NCBI RefSeq assembly: GCF_001875665.1
Contig: NZ_MLAL01000025.1
Span: 1-33,279 of the forward strand
Reading direction: 5' to 3'
Length of the DNA stretch: 33,279 bases
Source: Corynebacterium sp. NML130628
GTDB taxonomy: Bacteria > Actinomycetota > Actinomycetes > Mycobacteriales > Mycobacteriaceae
The notes below the pieces were generated by a model. The model was not told the DNA's origin. It did no database searches and was given only the letters and a program-made list of their open reading frames with translations. Both the position numbers and the translations under genes were made by a program. The number at the start of each line of letters is the position of its first letter. The first letter of the stretch is position 1. Shown in pieces: positions 16,008 through 23,150 of this stretch.

Positions 16008-16721
16008 TTAGAGCTGAATGCCACGCTCTGCGAGCCACGTCGCAGGGTCGATAGGGGTGTTGCCGTCCGGGTGAATCTCGAAGTGGAGGTGGGAACCCGT
16101 CGAGAAGCCCTGGCTGCCCATGCCTGCGATCAGCTCACCAGCGTGCACAACCTGGCCAACTGAGGCGTAGAGGGAGTCCATGTGGCCGTAGACGGAAATC
16201 GAGCCGTCCTCGTGGCGGATGCGAATCCAGTTGCCGTAGCCCTGGGCTGGGCCCGAGTCAATGACGGTGCCGTCCATGACCGCCAGAATTGGGGTGCCGT
16301 TGACGTTGGCGATATCGACGCCAGAGTGGAACGAGCCCCAACGTGGGCCGAATCCGGAAGTGAAGACACCCTCAGCTGGCTTCACTACGAGTGGCGCACG
16401 GGCAGCCTCGTCGGCACGCGCGACCTCTTCGGAGTGCGCAACTGCCTTCACGAGCTGGTCTGTAAGATCCGTAACTGGCTTGTATTCCGCAATTGCGAGG
16501 ATCTGCGGTGCAGCCTCATCGGTCAGGGCAGTGAGCTGGTCGGTGTCTGCAGCGAGGGCGTAGCTGCCCGCTTGGCCGCTATCGCCCTGGAGGGCAGCTG
16601 CAGCCGCGCCGGAGAGTCCAGCGGTGGACACGGCGCCAGTGGCAACGGCAACCATTGCGACGCGACCCTTGTTAGGGGACTGCTTGCGGTGCTTGCCAGC
16701 TGTTTTCGTTGAGTGGAGCAT
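16008..16721 (-). CDS. Secreted M23 metallopeptidase (MepA-like), copy 2
   Basis: A 237-residue protein with a basic N-terminus (KTAGKHRKQSPNKGR) and an Ala/Val-rich hydrophobic segment to about residue 45, acting as a signal peptide or anchor. A helical spacer (55-105) precedes the M23 domain. Zinc ligands H132, D136 and H213 and catalytic H180 and H211 are all present. AGAGGG sits 5 nt before the ATG. The catalytic domain is closely similar to copy 1 (shared AVMDGTVI, GPAQG, GNW, SVYGHM, GFSTG, HLHFEIHPDG). C. glutamicum mepA, an M23-type gene, is repressed by the MtrAB system; the GTAAC array over this promoter suggests the same control. Confidence 0.9.
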   Translation of the reverse strand: MLHSTKTAGKHRKQSPNKGRVAMVAVATGAVSTAGLSGAAAAALQGDSGQAGSYALAADTDQLTALTDEAAPQILAIAEYKPVTDLTDQLVKAVAHSEEVARADEAARAPLVVKPAEGVFTSGFGPRWGSFHSGVDIANVNGTPILAVMDGTVIDSGPAQGYGNWIRIRHEDGSISVYGHMDSLYASVGQVVHAGELIAGMGSQGFSTGSHLHFEIHPDGNTPIDPATWLAERGIQL

Positions 16722-16745
16722 GAACCCTCTTTAGACTTCCCGTTG

Positions 16746-16822
16746 GTTACAGAACTGTAACGTTTGTAACCTTCCTGTTATCTACGAGAGGTAACTGTAA
16801 CGAATCGATCGCGCTAAGGCAA
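16746..16822 (-). promoter_or_regulatory. Promoter of M23 copy 2 overlapped by a GTAAC/GTTAC operator array
   Basis: On the minus strand TTGCCT (16822-16817) and TACAGT (16799-16794) are 17 nt apart, giving a start near 16787. Five GTAAC/GTTAC pentamers lie at 16746-16750, 16757-16761, 16766-16770, 16791-16795 and 16797-16801. They cover the -10 and the transcribed leader; the first two form the inverted repeat GTTACA-N4-TGTAAC. The layout suggests a repressor. MtrA, whose actinobacterial sites contain GTAAC-like repeats, is the obvious candidate, by inference. Confidence 0.6.
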
Positions 16823-16953
16823 GCTATAACCTGAGTATTTCTTAATCGTTTTCTTTGTGTATTACGTTACATGCAATAAAACGCCAGGCAGGCACCCGCA
16901 TGCGGTAGTGTCGAACGCCGGAAACCTGTCCGCCAATGGCAATATAGGGCGCA

Positions 16954-18228
16954 ATGTCAAAGAAAACAAGACCTCAATCATCACCGGTGGCACGCCCTTC
17001 GCGGGGTAGCGGCCACGGCTTCCTGAGTAACGCACGGCGCGGAGCGAAGTGGACGTCGAAAAGCAAGCGTGATAGCCGCGAGGTGGCGTCGCTTCCGCCG
17101 GAGGAGCGCACATGGAAGACGCGCATCCGGGCTTACCTTCCTTATATAGGTATCCCGACGCTCGATGTCGTGCTCGGAATCATCGCGATCTGCGCAGCGA
17201 CACTGCTGATTGGCGGATGGAAGACCGCATACCTGCCCGCAGCAATCGGGCAGACCTGGTTTGCCCTTCACGGTGTCTCCCTCACAATCGACGGCGTGTA
17301 CCTGTCGCAGGTGCCGTTGCTCCCAGCGATCGGGATCAGTGCCCTCATCGCCTGGCGCGTGCGCGCCGCAACAGCGAAGCAGGTCAGCATCCTCGATCTT
17401 GCAGCCATCGCTGCCCTCGTGTTGGTGCTGCCGCTCTTGGTGAGTGCGATGGCGCTGTTCATGGTTACCGACGCCTCGGCGGTCTTCGCTATCGAGCCGC
17501 CGCCAGCATGGCAGGCACTTGCGCTGCCGCCGTGCATCCACTTCATTGGGTTCCTGTTTGGTATTCGTCATGTGCTTTGGCGGGCGCTGGCCTCCACAGT
17601 TCGTGTGCCCGTGGTGGCCGTCGATACGGCTCGTACTTCGAGCATGCTGTTACTTCTCTTCGGCGCAGGTAGCATGCTTGTCCTGCTGGTGCTACTTGTT
17701 GCCCGCTACCAAAGCATCGCCACCGCCTACGACGCATTCCCGAGCACCGGGTGGGGGACCGCCTGCATGCTGATTCTGCTCAGCATCCTCTACCTCCCGA
17801 ACGCTGTTGTGGGGATGTGCGCAGTACTGCTCGGTGGTTCCTTCCACATCGGCAGTGGGGAAGTCTCGCTTTTCGACGTCCTCTCCGTCCCTCTCCCCCC
17901 ATTCCCCCTCTTTGCCGCAGTCCCCAGCACGATCGCTCCGTGGGCCGCTGTCCTGCTTGCTGTCCCAGTGGTTATCCTGCTCGGGTTCTTCGTGCGCAGG
18001 CCGTCGACAATGGTGGAAGTAGCCGCAATAGGTTCATGGACTGCAGTGATGTTTGCCCTCTGCCTGCTGCTCGCGCAGGGGAGCGCCGGAGCCTACGGCA
18101 TTATCGGCGCCGACATCTCCTCGGCAGTGCTTTTCGTTTTTGCATGGACCGTTGGAGTCGGCGGGCTGGTATGGCTCGTGCGATTCGCGCGAACTTTCCT
18201 GAACCGCTCACACTCGGAAGAAGAATGA
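16954..18228 (+). CDS. perM: PerM-like polytopic membrane protein (DUF6350)
   Basis: A 424-residue integral membrane protein. A basic cytoplasmic N-terminus of about 60 residues (RPSRGSGHGF, KWTSKSKRDS) is followed by about nine hydrophobic helices and a short charged tail. No enzymatic motif is seen. Position directly upstream of purN-purH matches M. tuberculosis Rv0955 (PerM), reported to support cell division by stabilising FtsB; function here is inferred from family and context. ATG 16954 has no ribosome site; TATAGG ends 5 nt upstream, so it may be leaderless. Its neighbours on the other side are peptidoglycan hydrolases, in keeping with an envelope role. Confidence 0.8.
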   Translation: MSKKTRPQSSPVARPSRGSGHGFLSNARRGAKWTSKSKRDSREVASLPPEERTWKTRIRAYLPYIGIPTLDVVLGIIAICAATLLIGGWKTAYLPAAIGQTWFALHGVSLTIDGVYLSQVPLLPAIGISALIAWRVRAATAKQVSILDLAAIAALVLVLPLLVSAMALFMVTDASAVFAIEPPPAWQALALPPCIHFIGFLFGIRHVLWRALASTVRVPVVAVDTARTSSMLLLLFGAGSMLVLLVLLVARYQSIATAYDAFPSTGWGTACMLILLSILYLPNAVVGMCAVLLGGSFHIGSGEVSLFDVLSVPLPPFPLFAAVPSTIAPWAAVLLAVPVVILLGFFVRRPSTMVEVAAIGSWTAVMFALCLLLAQGSAGAYGIIGADISSAVLFVFAWTVGVGGLVWLVRFARTFLNRSHSEEE

Positions 18229-18229
18229 C

Positions 18230-18235
18230 TACACT
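18230..18235 (+). promoter_or_regulatory. -10 element of purN (probable leaderless promoter)
   Basis: TACACT lies 8 nt before the purN GTG start, just after the perM stop. No Shine-Dalgarno is visible, suggesting a leaderless transcript for purNH. Confidence 0.45.
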
Positions 18236-18243
18236 GATGAACC

Positions 18244-18837
18244 GTGAGTGCTGATAAAGCTTTATCTGTAGCTGTCCTCGTTTCTGGTACTGGAACGCTC
18301 TTACGGGCGATTATGAACTACCAGGATGACCACCCAGACGCATACCGGATCGACCTTGTCGTTGCGGACCAGGTGTGCCCGGCCATCGAAAGGGCGAAGA
18401 ATGCAGGCATTCCGACTGCAATCGTAGAAATGGAAAATGACCGCGACGCGTGGAATACCCGCCTCGCGGAAACTGTCTCCAGCAGCAACCCGGACCTCGT
18501 CGTTTCCGCAGGCTTTATGCGCATCTTGGGACGCCCGTTCCTGGACGTCTACGAAGGTAAAACTATTAACACTCACCCCTCGCTCTTGCCTGCGTTCCCG
18601 GGAGCACACGCAGTGCGTGACGCGCTGAACTACGGCGTCAAAGTCACCGGCTGTACCGTCCACTATGTCGACGACGGAATGGACACCGGCCGAATCATTG
18701 CACAACGCCCTGTGCTTGTGCAGCCAGGGGATACAGAATCCTCACTGCACGAACGCATTAAGCAAGAAGAGCGACTCCAAGTTACTGAGCTCTTAGCTTC
18801 TGCTTCGATACATCAAGGAAAGGTCACTTTCGAATGA
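18244..18837 (+). CDS. purN: Phosphoribosylglycinamide formyltransferase (GAR transformylase)
   Basis: Third step of purine synthesis: formylates GAR with 10-formyl-THF. The 197-residue protein has the [10 protein letters not shown] phosphate loop, VSAGFMRIL, the catalytic segment [18 protein letters not shown] with the conserved Asn and His, and [14 protein letters not shown] containing the catalytic Asp. The start is GTG at 18244, 15 nt after perM, with a TACACT -10 at leaderless spacing. The stop overlaps purH by 4 nt (ATGA), so PurN and PurH, both folate-dependent formyl transfer enzymes, are translationally coupled. Confidence 0.95.
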   Translation: MSADKALSVAVLVSGTGTLLRAIMNYQDDHPDAYRIDLVVADQVCPAIERAKNAGIPTAIVEMENDRDAWNTRLAETVSSSNPDLVVSAGFMRILGRPFLDVYEGKTINTHPSLLPAFPGAHAVRDALNYGVKVTGCTVHYVDDGMDTGRIIAQRPVLVQPGDTESSLHERIKQEERLQVTELLASASIHQGKVTFE

Positions 18838-20360
18838 ACAACGAACGCACACCAATTCGCCGAGCGCTCGTGAGCGTGTACGACAAGACCGATCTTGAGC
18901 CGCTTGCCCAGGCGCTCCACTCGGCCGGTGTGGAAATTGTCTCTACTGGTTCGACTGCAAAAAAGATCGCCGCAAGCGGTGTGCCCGTCACCGAAGTATC
19001 GGAAGTCACCGGATTCCCAGAGGTGCTTGAGGGGCGCGTAAAGACGTTGCACCCCCACGTCCACGCAGGAATCCTGGCAGACCTTCGAAAGGAGAGCCAT
19101 AAGCAACAGCTCAAAGACCTCGGGGTTGCGCCTTTCGAACTCGTCGTAGTCAACCTGTACCCGTTTGAGGAAACGGTTGCGTCCGGCGCGGAATTCGATG
19201 AGTGCGTCGAGCAGATTGACATCGGCGGGCCGTCCATGGTTCGCGCAGCAGCGAAGAATCATCCATCAGTGGCCATCCTGACCTCACCGGAGCAGTACCA
19301 GCTGGCACAGGAGGCCGTCGAGCAGGGCGGCTTTACGCTTGAGCAGCGCCGTGAACTGGCTGCTGCGGCGTTCGCCCACACTGCAGAGTACGACGCCGCC
19401 GTTGCAGACTGGTTCGCAGAACAGCTGGGCGACGAAGAGGACGGTGCTCTGCGATACGGTGAAAATCCGCACCAGGCAGCAAGCGTCATCAACGAAGGCT
19501 GGGGCCTTGCTGACGCCACGCAGTACGGCGGCAAGGAAATGAGCTACAACAACTACCAGGATGCCGACGCCGCTTGGCGCGCAGCGTGGGACCATGAAGA
19601 GCCGTGCGTTGCAATCATTAAGCACGCCAACCCTTGCGGTGTTGCGGTTTCCGAGGTTTCGATTGCCGACGCTCACCGCAAGGCGCACGCCTGCGACCCA
19701 GTATCGGCGTACGGCGGCGTCATCGCGACGAACCGCGAAGTAACGCTTGAGCTTGCCGAGCAGGTAAAGCCGATCTTCACCGAGGTCATCATCGCACCTT
19801 CCTACGCGCCCGATGCGCTCGAGCTGCTGCAGACAAAGAAGAACCTGCGCATCCTCGAAGTAGAGCCAGGGCAGGAGACTGAGGAGATCAAGCAGATCTC
19901 TGGCGGTTTCCTCCTCCAGGAGCGCGACGCGTTCCAGGCTGAAGGCGATAACCCAGAAAACTGGAAGTTGGTGGCAGGCGAGGCCGTCGACGAAGCAACC
20001 TTGGCAGACCTTGTCTTTGCGTGGCGCGCAGTGCGCTGTGTGAAGTCGAACGCGATCCTGGTCGCGCACGACGGAGCCACCGTCGGCATCGGCATGGGCC
20101 AGGTCAACCGAGTCGACTCTGCAAAGCTTGCCGTTGACCGGGCCAACTCTCTCGATGAGGGACGCAACCGGACCAACGGTGCTGTCGCTGCCTCTGATGC
20201 CTTCTTCCCATTCGCAGATGGGTTCCAGATCCTTGCAGACGCCGGCGTTCGTGCCGTCGTGCAGCCTGGTGGCTCCATCCGCGACGAGGAAGTCATTAAG
20301 GCCGCGGAAGAAGCAGGCGTCGCAATGTACGTGACTGGGACGCGCCACTTCGCTCACTAG
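18834..20360 (+). CDS. purH: Bifunctional AICAR transformylase / IMP cyclohydrolase
   Basis: Catalyses the last two steps of IMP synthesis. The N-terminal MGS-like IMP cyclohydrolase domain shows [44 protein letters not shown] and NLYPFEETV. The AICAR transformylase domain shows [10 protein letters not shown], the [10 protein letters not shown] catalytic Lys-His segment, [13 protein letters not shown] and the C-terminal [12 protein letters not shown]. The 508-residue length is close to the usual 510-530. It overlaps purN by 4 nt and is followed 33 nt later by a strong terminator, closing the purNH operon. Confidence 0.97.
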   Translation: MNNERTPIRRALVSVYDKTDLEPLAQALHSAGVEIVSTGSTAKKIAASGVPVTEVSEVTGFPEVLEGRVKTLHPHVHAGILADLRKESHKQQLKDLGVAPFELVVVNLYPFEETVASGAEFDECVEQIDIGGPSMVRAAAKNHPSVAILTSPEQYQLAQEAVEQGGFTLEQRRELAAAAFAHTAEYDAAVADWFAEQLGDEEDGALRYGENPHQAASVINEGWGLADATQYGGKEMSYNNYQDADAAWRAAWDHEEPCVAIIKHANPCGVAVSEVSIADAHRKAHACDPVSAYGGVIATNREVTLELAEQVKPIFTEVIIAPSYAPDALELLQTKKNLRILEVEPGQETEEIKQISGGFLLQERDAFQAEGDNPENWKLVAGEAVDEATLADLVFAWRAVRCVKSNAILVAHDGATVGIGMGQVNRVDSAKLAVDRANSLDEGRNRTNGAVAASDAFFPFADGFQILADAGVRAVVQPGGSIRDEEVIKAAEEAGVAMYVTGTRHFAH

Positions 20361-20393
20361 CATGAGCGCCGTATAGCTCTGTTTTGTACTGAG

Positions 20394-20419
20394 GGCCCCC
20401 ACGGTTGTGGGGGCCTTTT
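20394..20419 (+). terminator. Intrinsic terminator of purNH
   Basis: GGCCCCCAC (20394-20402) and GTGGGGGCC (20407-20415) form a perfect 9-bp stem with loop GGTT, followed by TTTT. Confidence 0.92.
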
Positions 20420-20463
20420 GGTTTGCCCGGTGCACGCGCGAGCAGCGGGTAGCGCAGGGCATG

Positions 20464-20499
20464 AAAAAACTCCCGCGCCTGGAGACCAGGACGGGAGTT
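20464..20499 (-). terminator. Intrinsic terminator of the rpmB-rpmG-rpsN-rpsR operon
   Basis: AACTCCCG (20468-20475) pairs with CGGGAGTT (20492-20499); inside, CCTGG pairs with CCAGG around AGA, extending the stem. On the minus strand it is followed by a T-run. It faces the purNH terminator across about 45 bp. Confidence 0.88.
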
Positions 20500-20536
20500 C
20501 GTCGAAAAACTCTACGCTGTTATCGTCAACCGGTGT

Positions 20537-20788
20537 TTAGCGGCTGGTGAACGGCAGAAGAGCCATCTCGCGTGCGTTCTTCACCGCGGTAGCAACTTCA
20601 CGCTGCTGCTGTGGCGAAAGACCGGTAACACGACGGGAACGGATCTTGTGACGGTCAGAGATGAACAGACGAAGGGTGTCGAGGTCCTTGTAGTCGACCT
20701 TCTCGATGCCCTTTGCCTTCAACGGGTTCTTCTTCGGGCGGCGGGACTGCTCCATGCGCGCCTTGCGATGGTTGTTATTGCGCTTCAT
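20537..20788 (-). CDS. rpsR: 30S ribosomal protein S18 (bS18), zinc-independent form
   Basis: An 83-residue small-subunit protein binding the 16S platform next to S6. [22 protein letters not shown] and the RRVTG segment are family signatures. No cysteine is present, so this is the C-minus paralogue type that does not bind zinc. AAGGAGG precedes the ATG. It is the last gene of the four-gene minus-strand cluster, 12 nt after rpsN. In M. tuberculosis the equivalent set (rpsR2-rpsN2-rpmG1-rpmB2) is Zur-controlled; no Zur box was recognised here. Confidence 0.95.
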   Translation of the reverse strand: MKRNNNHRKARMEQSRRPKKNPLKAKGIEKVDYKDLDTLRLFISDRHKIRSRRVTGLSPQQQREVATAVKNAREMALLPFTSR

Positions 20789-20800
20789 TGGTCATCCTCC

Positions 20801-21106
20801 TTACCACGAAGACTTACGGACGCCAGGCAGCTCACCACGGTGAGCCATCTCGCGCATACGGACACGGGAAATACCGAACTTACGGAGGTAACCACGTGGG
20901 CGACCATCGCGGGAGTCGCGGTTGCGCACGCGAACAGGGGAGGCGTCGCGAGGCTGGCGGTTCAGCTCAAACTGAGCATCCAGACGGTCCTCGTCGGAGG
21001 TCTCCGGGTTGCGGATGATTGCCTTCAGCTCGTTGCGACGCTCAGCGTAGCGAGCCACAATCTCCTTGCGCTTTTCGTTCTTGGCGATCTTCGACTTTTT
21101 AGCCAT
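20801..21106 (-). CDS. rpsN: 30S ribosomal protein S14 (uS14), long zinc-independent form
   Basis: A 101-residue S14 of the long type, lacking the CxxC pairs of the short zinc-binding form. [14 protein letters not shown] at the start and [20 protein letters not shown] at the end are typical. It assembles in the 30S head. It lies 3 nt after rpmG and 12 nt before rpsR in the same operon. Confidence 0.95.
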   Translation of the reverse strand: MAKKSKIAKNEKRKEIVARYAERRNELKAIIRNPETSDEDRLDAQFELNRQPRDASPVRVRNRDSRDGRPRGYLRKFGISRVRMREMAHRGELPGVRKSSW

Positions 21107-21109
21107 AAC

Positions 21110-21274
21110 TTATCGCTCCTCGCGGAATTCGACGTGCTTGCGAACAACCGGATCGTACTTCTTCAGGGAGATACGGTCTGGGTTGTTGCGCTTGTTCTTA
21201 CGGGTTACGTAGGTGAAACCTGTGCCCGCAGTGCTCTTCAGCTTGATGATCGGGCGAATATCGTTGCGTGCCAT
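21110..21274 (-). CDS. rpmG: 50S ribosomal protein L33 (bL33), zinc-independent form
   Basis: A 54-residue protein read from the sequence: [20 protein letters not shown], then [20 protein letters not shown] and a tail ending REER. It has no cysteines, so the usual zinc knuckle is missing. The ATG at 21274 overlaps the rpmB stop by one base (TAATG), and its stop lies 3 nt before the rpsN start. The length is normal for bL33. Confidence 0.94.
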   Translation of the reverse strand: MARNDIRPIIKLKSTAGTGFTYVTRKNKRNNPDRISLKKYDPVVRKHVEFREER

Positions 21275-21510
21275 TAGATCTTCTCACCTCGTGCACGAAT
21301 CTTAGCGACAACGGATTCGATTCCGTCGCGGTCGATGACCTTCAGGCCCTTCGCGGAAACGGTCAGGGTGATGGTACGGCCCTCAGAGGGCAGGTAGAAC
21401 CGGCGCTTCTGTACGTTGGGGTTCCAACGACGCGAGTGGCGGCGGTGCGAGTGGGAGACGGTCTTGCCGAACTGTGGCTTCCGTCCCGTGACCTGGCAAT
21501 GTGCCGACAT
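21274..21510 (-). CDS. rpmB: 50S ribosomal protein L28 (bL28), zinc-independent form
   Basis: A 78-residue protein starting [20 protein letters not shown], with [19 protein letters not shown] and [12 protein letters not shown] single cysteine remains and the CxxC of the zinc-binding form is absent. The start at 21510 matches the family N-terminus; an upstream in-frame ATG at 21540 would add ten unconserved residues. It is the first gene of the minus-strand operon and diverges from rpmE. Confidence 0.94.
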   Translation of the reverse strand: MSAHCQVTGRKPQFGKTVSHSHRRHSRRWNPNVQKRRFYLPSEGRTITLTVSAKGLKVIDRDGIESVVAKIRARGEKI

Positions 21511-21736
21511 GGGTTGACTTCTTTCTCTTCTGCCGCCCACGCACTGATCACTGAAAAGATAGATACGGAAACGCGGAGTGAGGGTCCGCTAGAAAGTATC
21601 TGAGCAATCGGTTGACGTAGGCGTATACGTGTACTTCGACAACAGCGAGAGTCAACAATACACGCCTGCGAAGGAAATGCATAATTCTAATTCCCGCAAC
21701 GACGGGTTATTTGTCGATGGCGTTGAAAGATCGTGA

Positions 21737-21766
21737 TTATGTAAAAGCGGATTCTCCCTGTAGTAT
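21737..21766 (+). promoter_or_regulatory. Promoter of rpmE-rpmF
   Basis: TTATGT (21737-21742) and TAGTAT (21761-21766) are 18 nt apart, placing the start near 21773 and giving a leader of about 110 nt before the rpmE ATG. Confidence 0.45.
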
Positions 21767-21818
21767 GTCCAAAGTTGTCCAGTGATCAGCTGGGCGTACA
21801 TGAATCATTCGCACCCAA

Positions 21819-21868
21819 CTCAGGCACGATCCCTTAAGTGGGAACCGACCTGAAGTATCAATCCTGAG
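21819..21868 (+). promoter_or_regulatory. Putative ribosomal-protein L31 leader hairpin
   Basis: CTCAGG (21819-21824) is complementary to CCTGAG (21863-21868); within it CCC-TTAAGT-GGG can form an inner hairpin. The 3' arm overlaps GAGGGAG, the only purine-rich ribosome site before rpmE, so folding would hide it. L31 leader families have been described in several bacterial groups, including Corynebacteriaceae as I recall; identity with that family is inferred. Confidence 0.5.
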
Positions 21869-21884
21869 GGAGACGAACTTACAT

Positions 21885-22157
21885 ATGAAGAAGGATATCC
21901 ATCCGGATTACCACCCGGTAATCTTCCAGGACGCGAACACGGGCCACAAGTTCCTGACGCGCTCCACCAAGACCTCCGACCGCACCGACACCTGGGAAGA
22001 CGGCAACGAGTACCCGCTCATCGTCGTCGATGTGACCGCTGAGTCTCACCCGTTCTGGACCGGCGCACAGCGTCTCATGGACACCGCTGGCCGCGTTGAG
22101 AAGTTCAACCAGCGCTTCGGTGGCATGGCTCGCCGCAAGAAGAAGACCGCAAAATAG
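21885..22157 (+). CDS. rpmE2: 50S ribosomal protein L31 type B (bL31B)
   Basis: A 90-residue L31 of the zinc-independent type [27 protein letters not shown] and the C-terminal [13 protein letters not shown] are typical, and there are no cysteines. Type B L31 bridges the 50S subunit and the 30S head in place of the zinc-bound type A. It is followed after 19 nt by rpmF. A leader structure upstream suggests autoregulation. Confidence 0.95.
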   Translation: MKKDIHPDYHPVIFQDANTGHKFLTRSTKTSDRTDTWEDGNEYPLIVVDVTAESHPFWTGAQRLMDTAGRVEKFNQRFGGMARRKKKTAK

Positions 22158-22176
22158 GGCGTAAGGAGAAACAACA

Positions 22177-22350
22177 ATGGCAACCCCTAAGTTTAAGAAG
22201 TCCCGCGCGAACACCCGCATGCGTCGTTCGCAGTGGAAGGCTGACAACGCGCCGCTGATCACCGCAAAGGTGGACGGTCAGGAAGTACGCATCCCGCGTC
22301 GCCTGCTGAAGGCAGCGGAGGCTGGCTTGATTGACGTCGAGCAGTTCTAA
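22177..22350 (+). CDS. rpmF: 50S ribosomal protein L32 (bL32), zinc-independent form
   Basis: A 57-residue protein beginning [20 protein letters not shown] and ending [10 protein letters not shown]. The N-terminus and the MRRSQWKA motif identify bL32; the C-terminal zinc cysteines of the standard form are absent. AAGGAG lies about 8 nt upstream of the ATG. A strong terminator follows 21 nt after the stop, so rpmE-rpmF is a closed unit. Confidence 0.93.
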   Translation: MATPKFKKSRANTRMRRSQWKADNAPLITAKVDGQEVRIPRRLLKAAEAGLIDVEQF

Positions 22351-22371
22351 ACGCCTTATATATATGCGTTT

Positions 22372-22397
22372 GCCGGGCCCGAAGGGCCCGGCTTTTT
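22372..22397 (+). terminator. Intrinsic terminator of rpmE-rpmF
   Basis: GCCGGGCCC (22372-22380) and GGGCCCGGC (22384-22392) form a perfect 9-bp stem with loop GAA, followed by TTTTT. Confidence 0.95.
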
Positions 22398-22439
22398 CTA
22401 TTTTCTGATAGTCCGGTGTTAAAAGTCTCCTAGATAGGC

Positions 22440-22445
22440 AATAAT
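22440..22445 (+). promoter_or_regulatory. -10 element of mprA (probable leaderless promoter)
   Basis: AATAAT matches TATAAT at five of six positions and ends 6 nt before the mprA ATG. Only a weak AGG precedes the start, so the mRNA is probably leaderless or nearly so. Confidence 0.45.
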
Positions 22446-22451
22446 AGGCGT

Positions 22452-23150
22452 ATGAAGATTCTTGTTGCCGATGATGAGCAAGCCGTTCGAGATTCCTTGC
22501 GACGTTCCCTTCGTTTCAATGGATACGACGTGCTGCTTGCCTCCGACGGCGAGGAGGCGCTTGATGTCATCCGTGAAGAGCAGCCGGATCTGACAATCCT
22601 GGACGTGATGATGCCGAAGCTCGACGGGTTGGGCGTGTGCCGTACGCTGCGGTCGTCCGGGTACGACCGTCCGATTCTGATGCTTACTGCACGAGACGGC
22701 GTTGCAGACCGTGTTGCTGGTCTGGATGCTGGCGCCGATGATTACCTGCCGAAGCCGTTTGCTCTCGAGGAGCTCTTGGCTCGAGTGCGCTCACTGTTGC
22801 GCCGTGCGCAGGCGGACGCTATCCAGTCCCAATCGGCGCCGAAGACACGGTACGAGTTTGAAGATCTCTCAGTTGAGACTGATACGCGTGACGTGTTCCG
22901 CGGAGACCGGGCTATTTCTCTGACACGGACCGAGTTTGCCCTGCTGCTGGTCCTGATTGAGAACCCTCGCAAGGTGCTGTCGCGGCAGCAGATTCTTGAA
23001 GAGGTGTGGGGATACGACTTTCCAACCTCTGGCAACGCTTTGGAGGTCTACATCGGGTACCTCCGTAAGAAGACTGAGGCAGGCGGGGAGCCTCGCCTGA
23101 TTCATACGGTTCGCGGCGTGGGTTACGTGCTTCGGGAGACAGCACTGTGA
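22452..23150 (+). CDS. mprA: OmpR-family response regulator, MprA-like
   Basis: A 232-residue two-domain regulator. The receiver has the acidic pair D7-D8, phosphoacceptor D51 in ILDVMMP, T79 and K101 (LPKPF). The winged-helix DNA-binding domain (about 135-230) contains [21 protein letters not shown] and the C-terminal [11 protein letters not shown]. It overlaps its kinase gene by 4 nt (GTGA). Context (upstream rpmF, downstream kinase, HtrA protease, MoaB) matches M. tuberculosis MprAB-PepD, an envelope-stress system, and cgtR2/S2 of C. glutamicum. HtrA is the likely target, by analogy. Confidence 0.9.
   Translation: MKILVADDEQAVRDSLRRSLRFNGYDVLLASDGEEALDVIREEQPDLTILDVMMPKLDGLGVCRTLRSSGYDRPILMLTARDGVADRVAGLDAGADDYLPKPFALEELLARVRSLLRRAQADAIQSQSAPKTRYEFEDLSVETDTRDVFRGDRAISLTRTEFALLLVLIENPRKVLSRQQILEEVWGYDFPTSGNALEVYIGYLRKKTEAGGEPRLIHTVRGVGYVLRETAL

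Larger units (their letters stand above)
21511..21884. other. 374-bp divergent intergenic region between rpmB and rpmE
   Basis: Holds the plus-strand rpmE promoter (21737-21766) and its leader hairpin (21819-21868). A minus-strand promoter for rpmB must also lie here, but several AT-rich candidates (21560-21660) are equally weak. I see no further gene. No convincing Zur-type palindrome was found. Confidence 0.55.

Noticed and set aside
19284..20462. Open frame of 392 codons on the minus strand opposite purH
   Set aside because: It runs through purH and the purNH terminator, has no recognisable motif or ribosome site, and is explained by purH codon bias.
21511..21884. Search for a Zur box between rpmB and rpmE
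   Set aside because: AT-rich words such as ATAATTCTAATT occur, but none forms the TGAxAAT-type palindrome expected for Zur.
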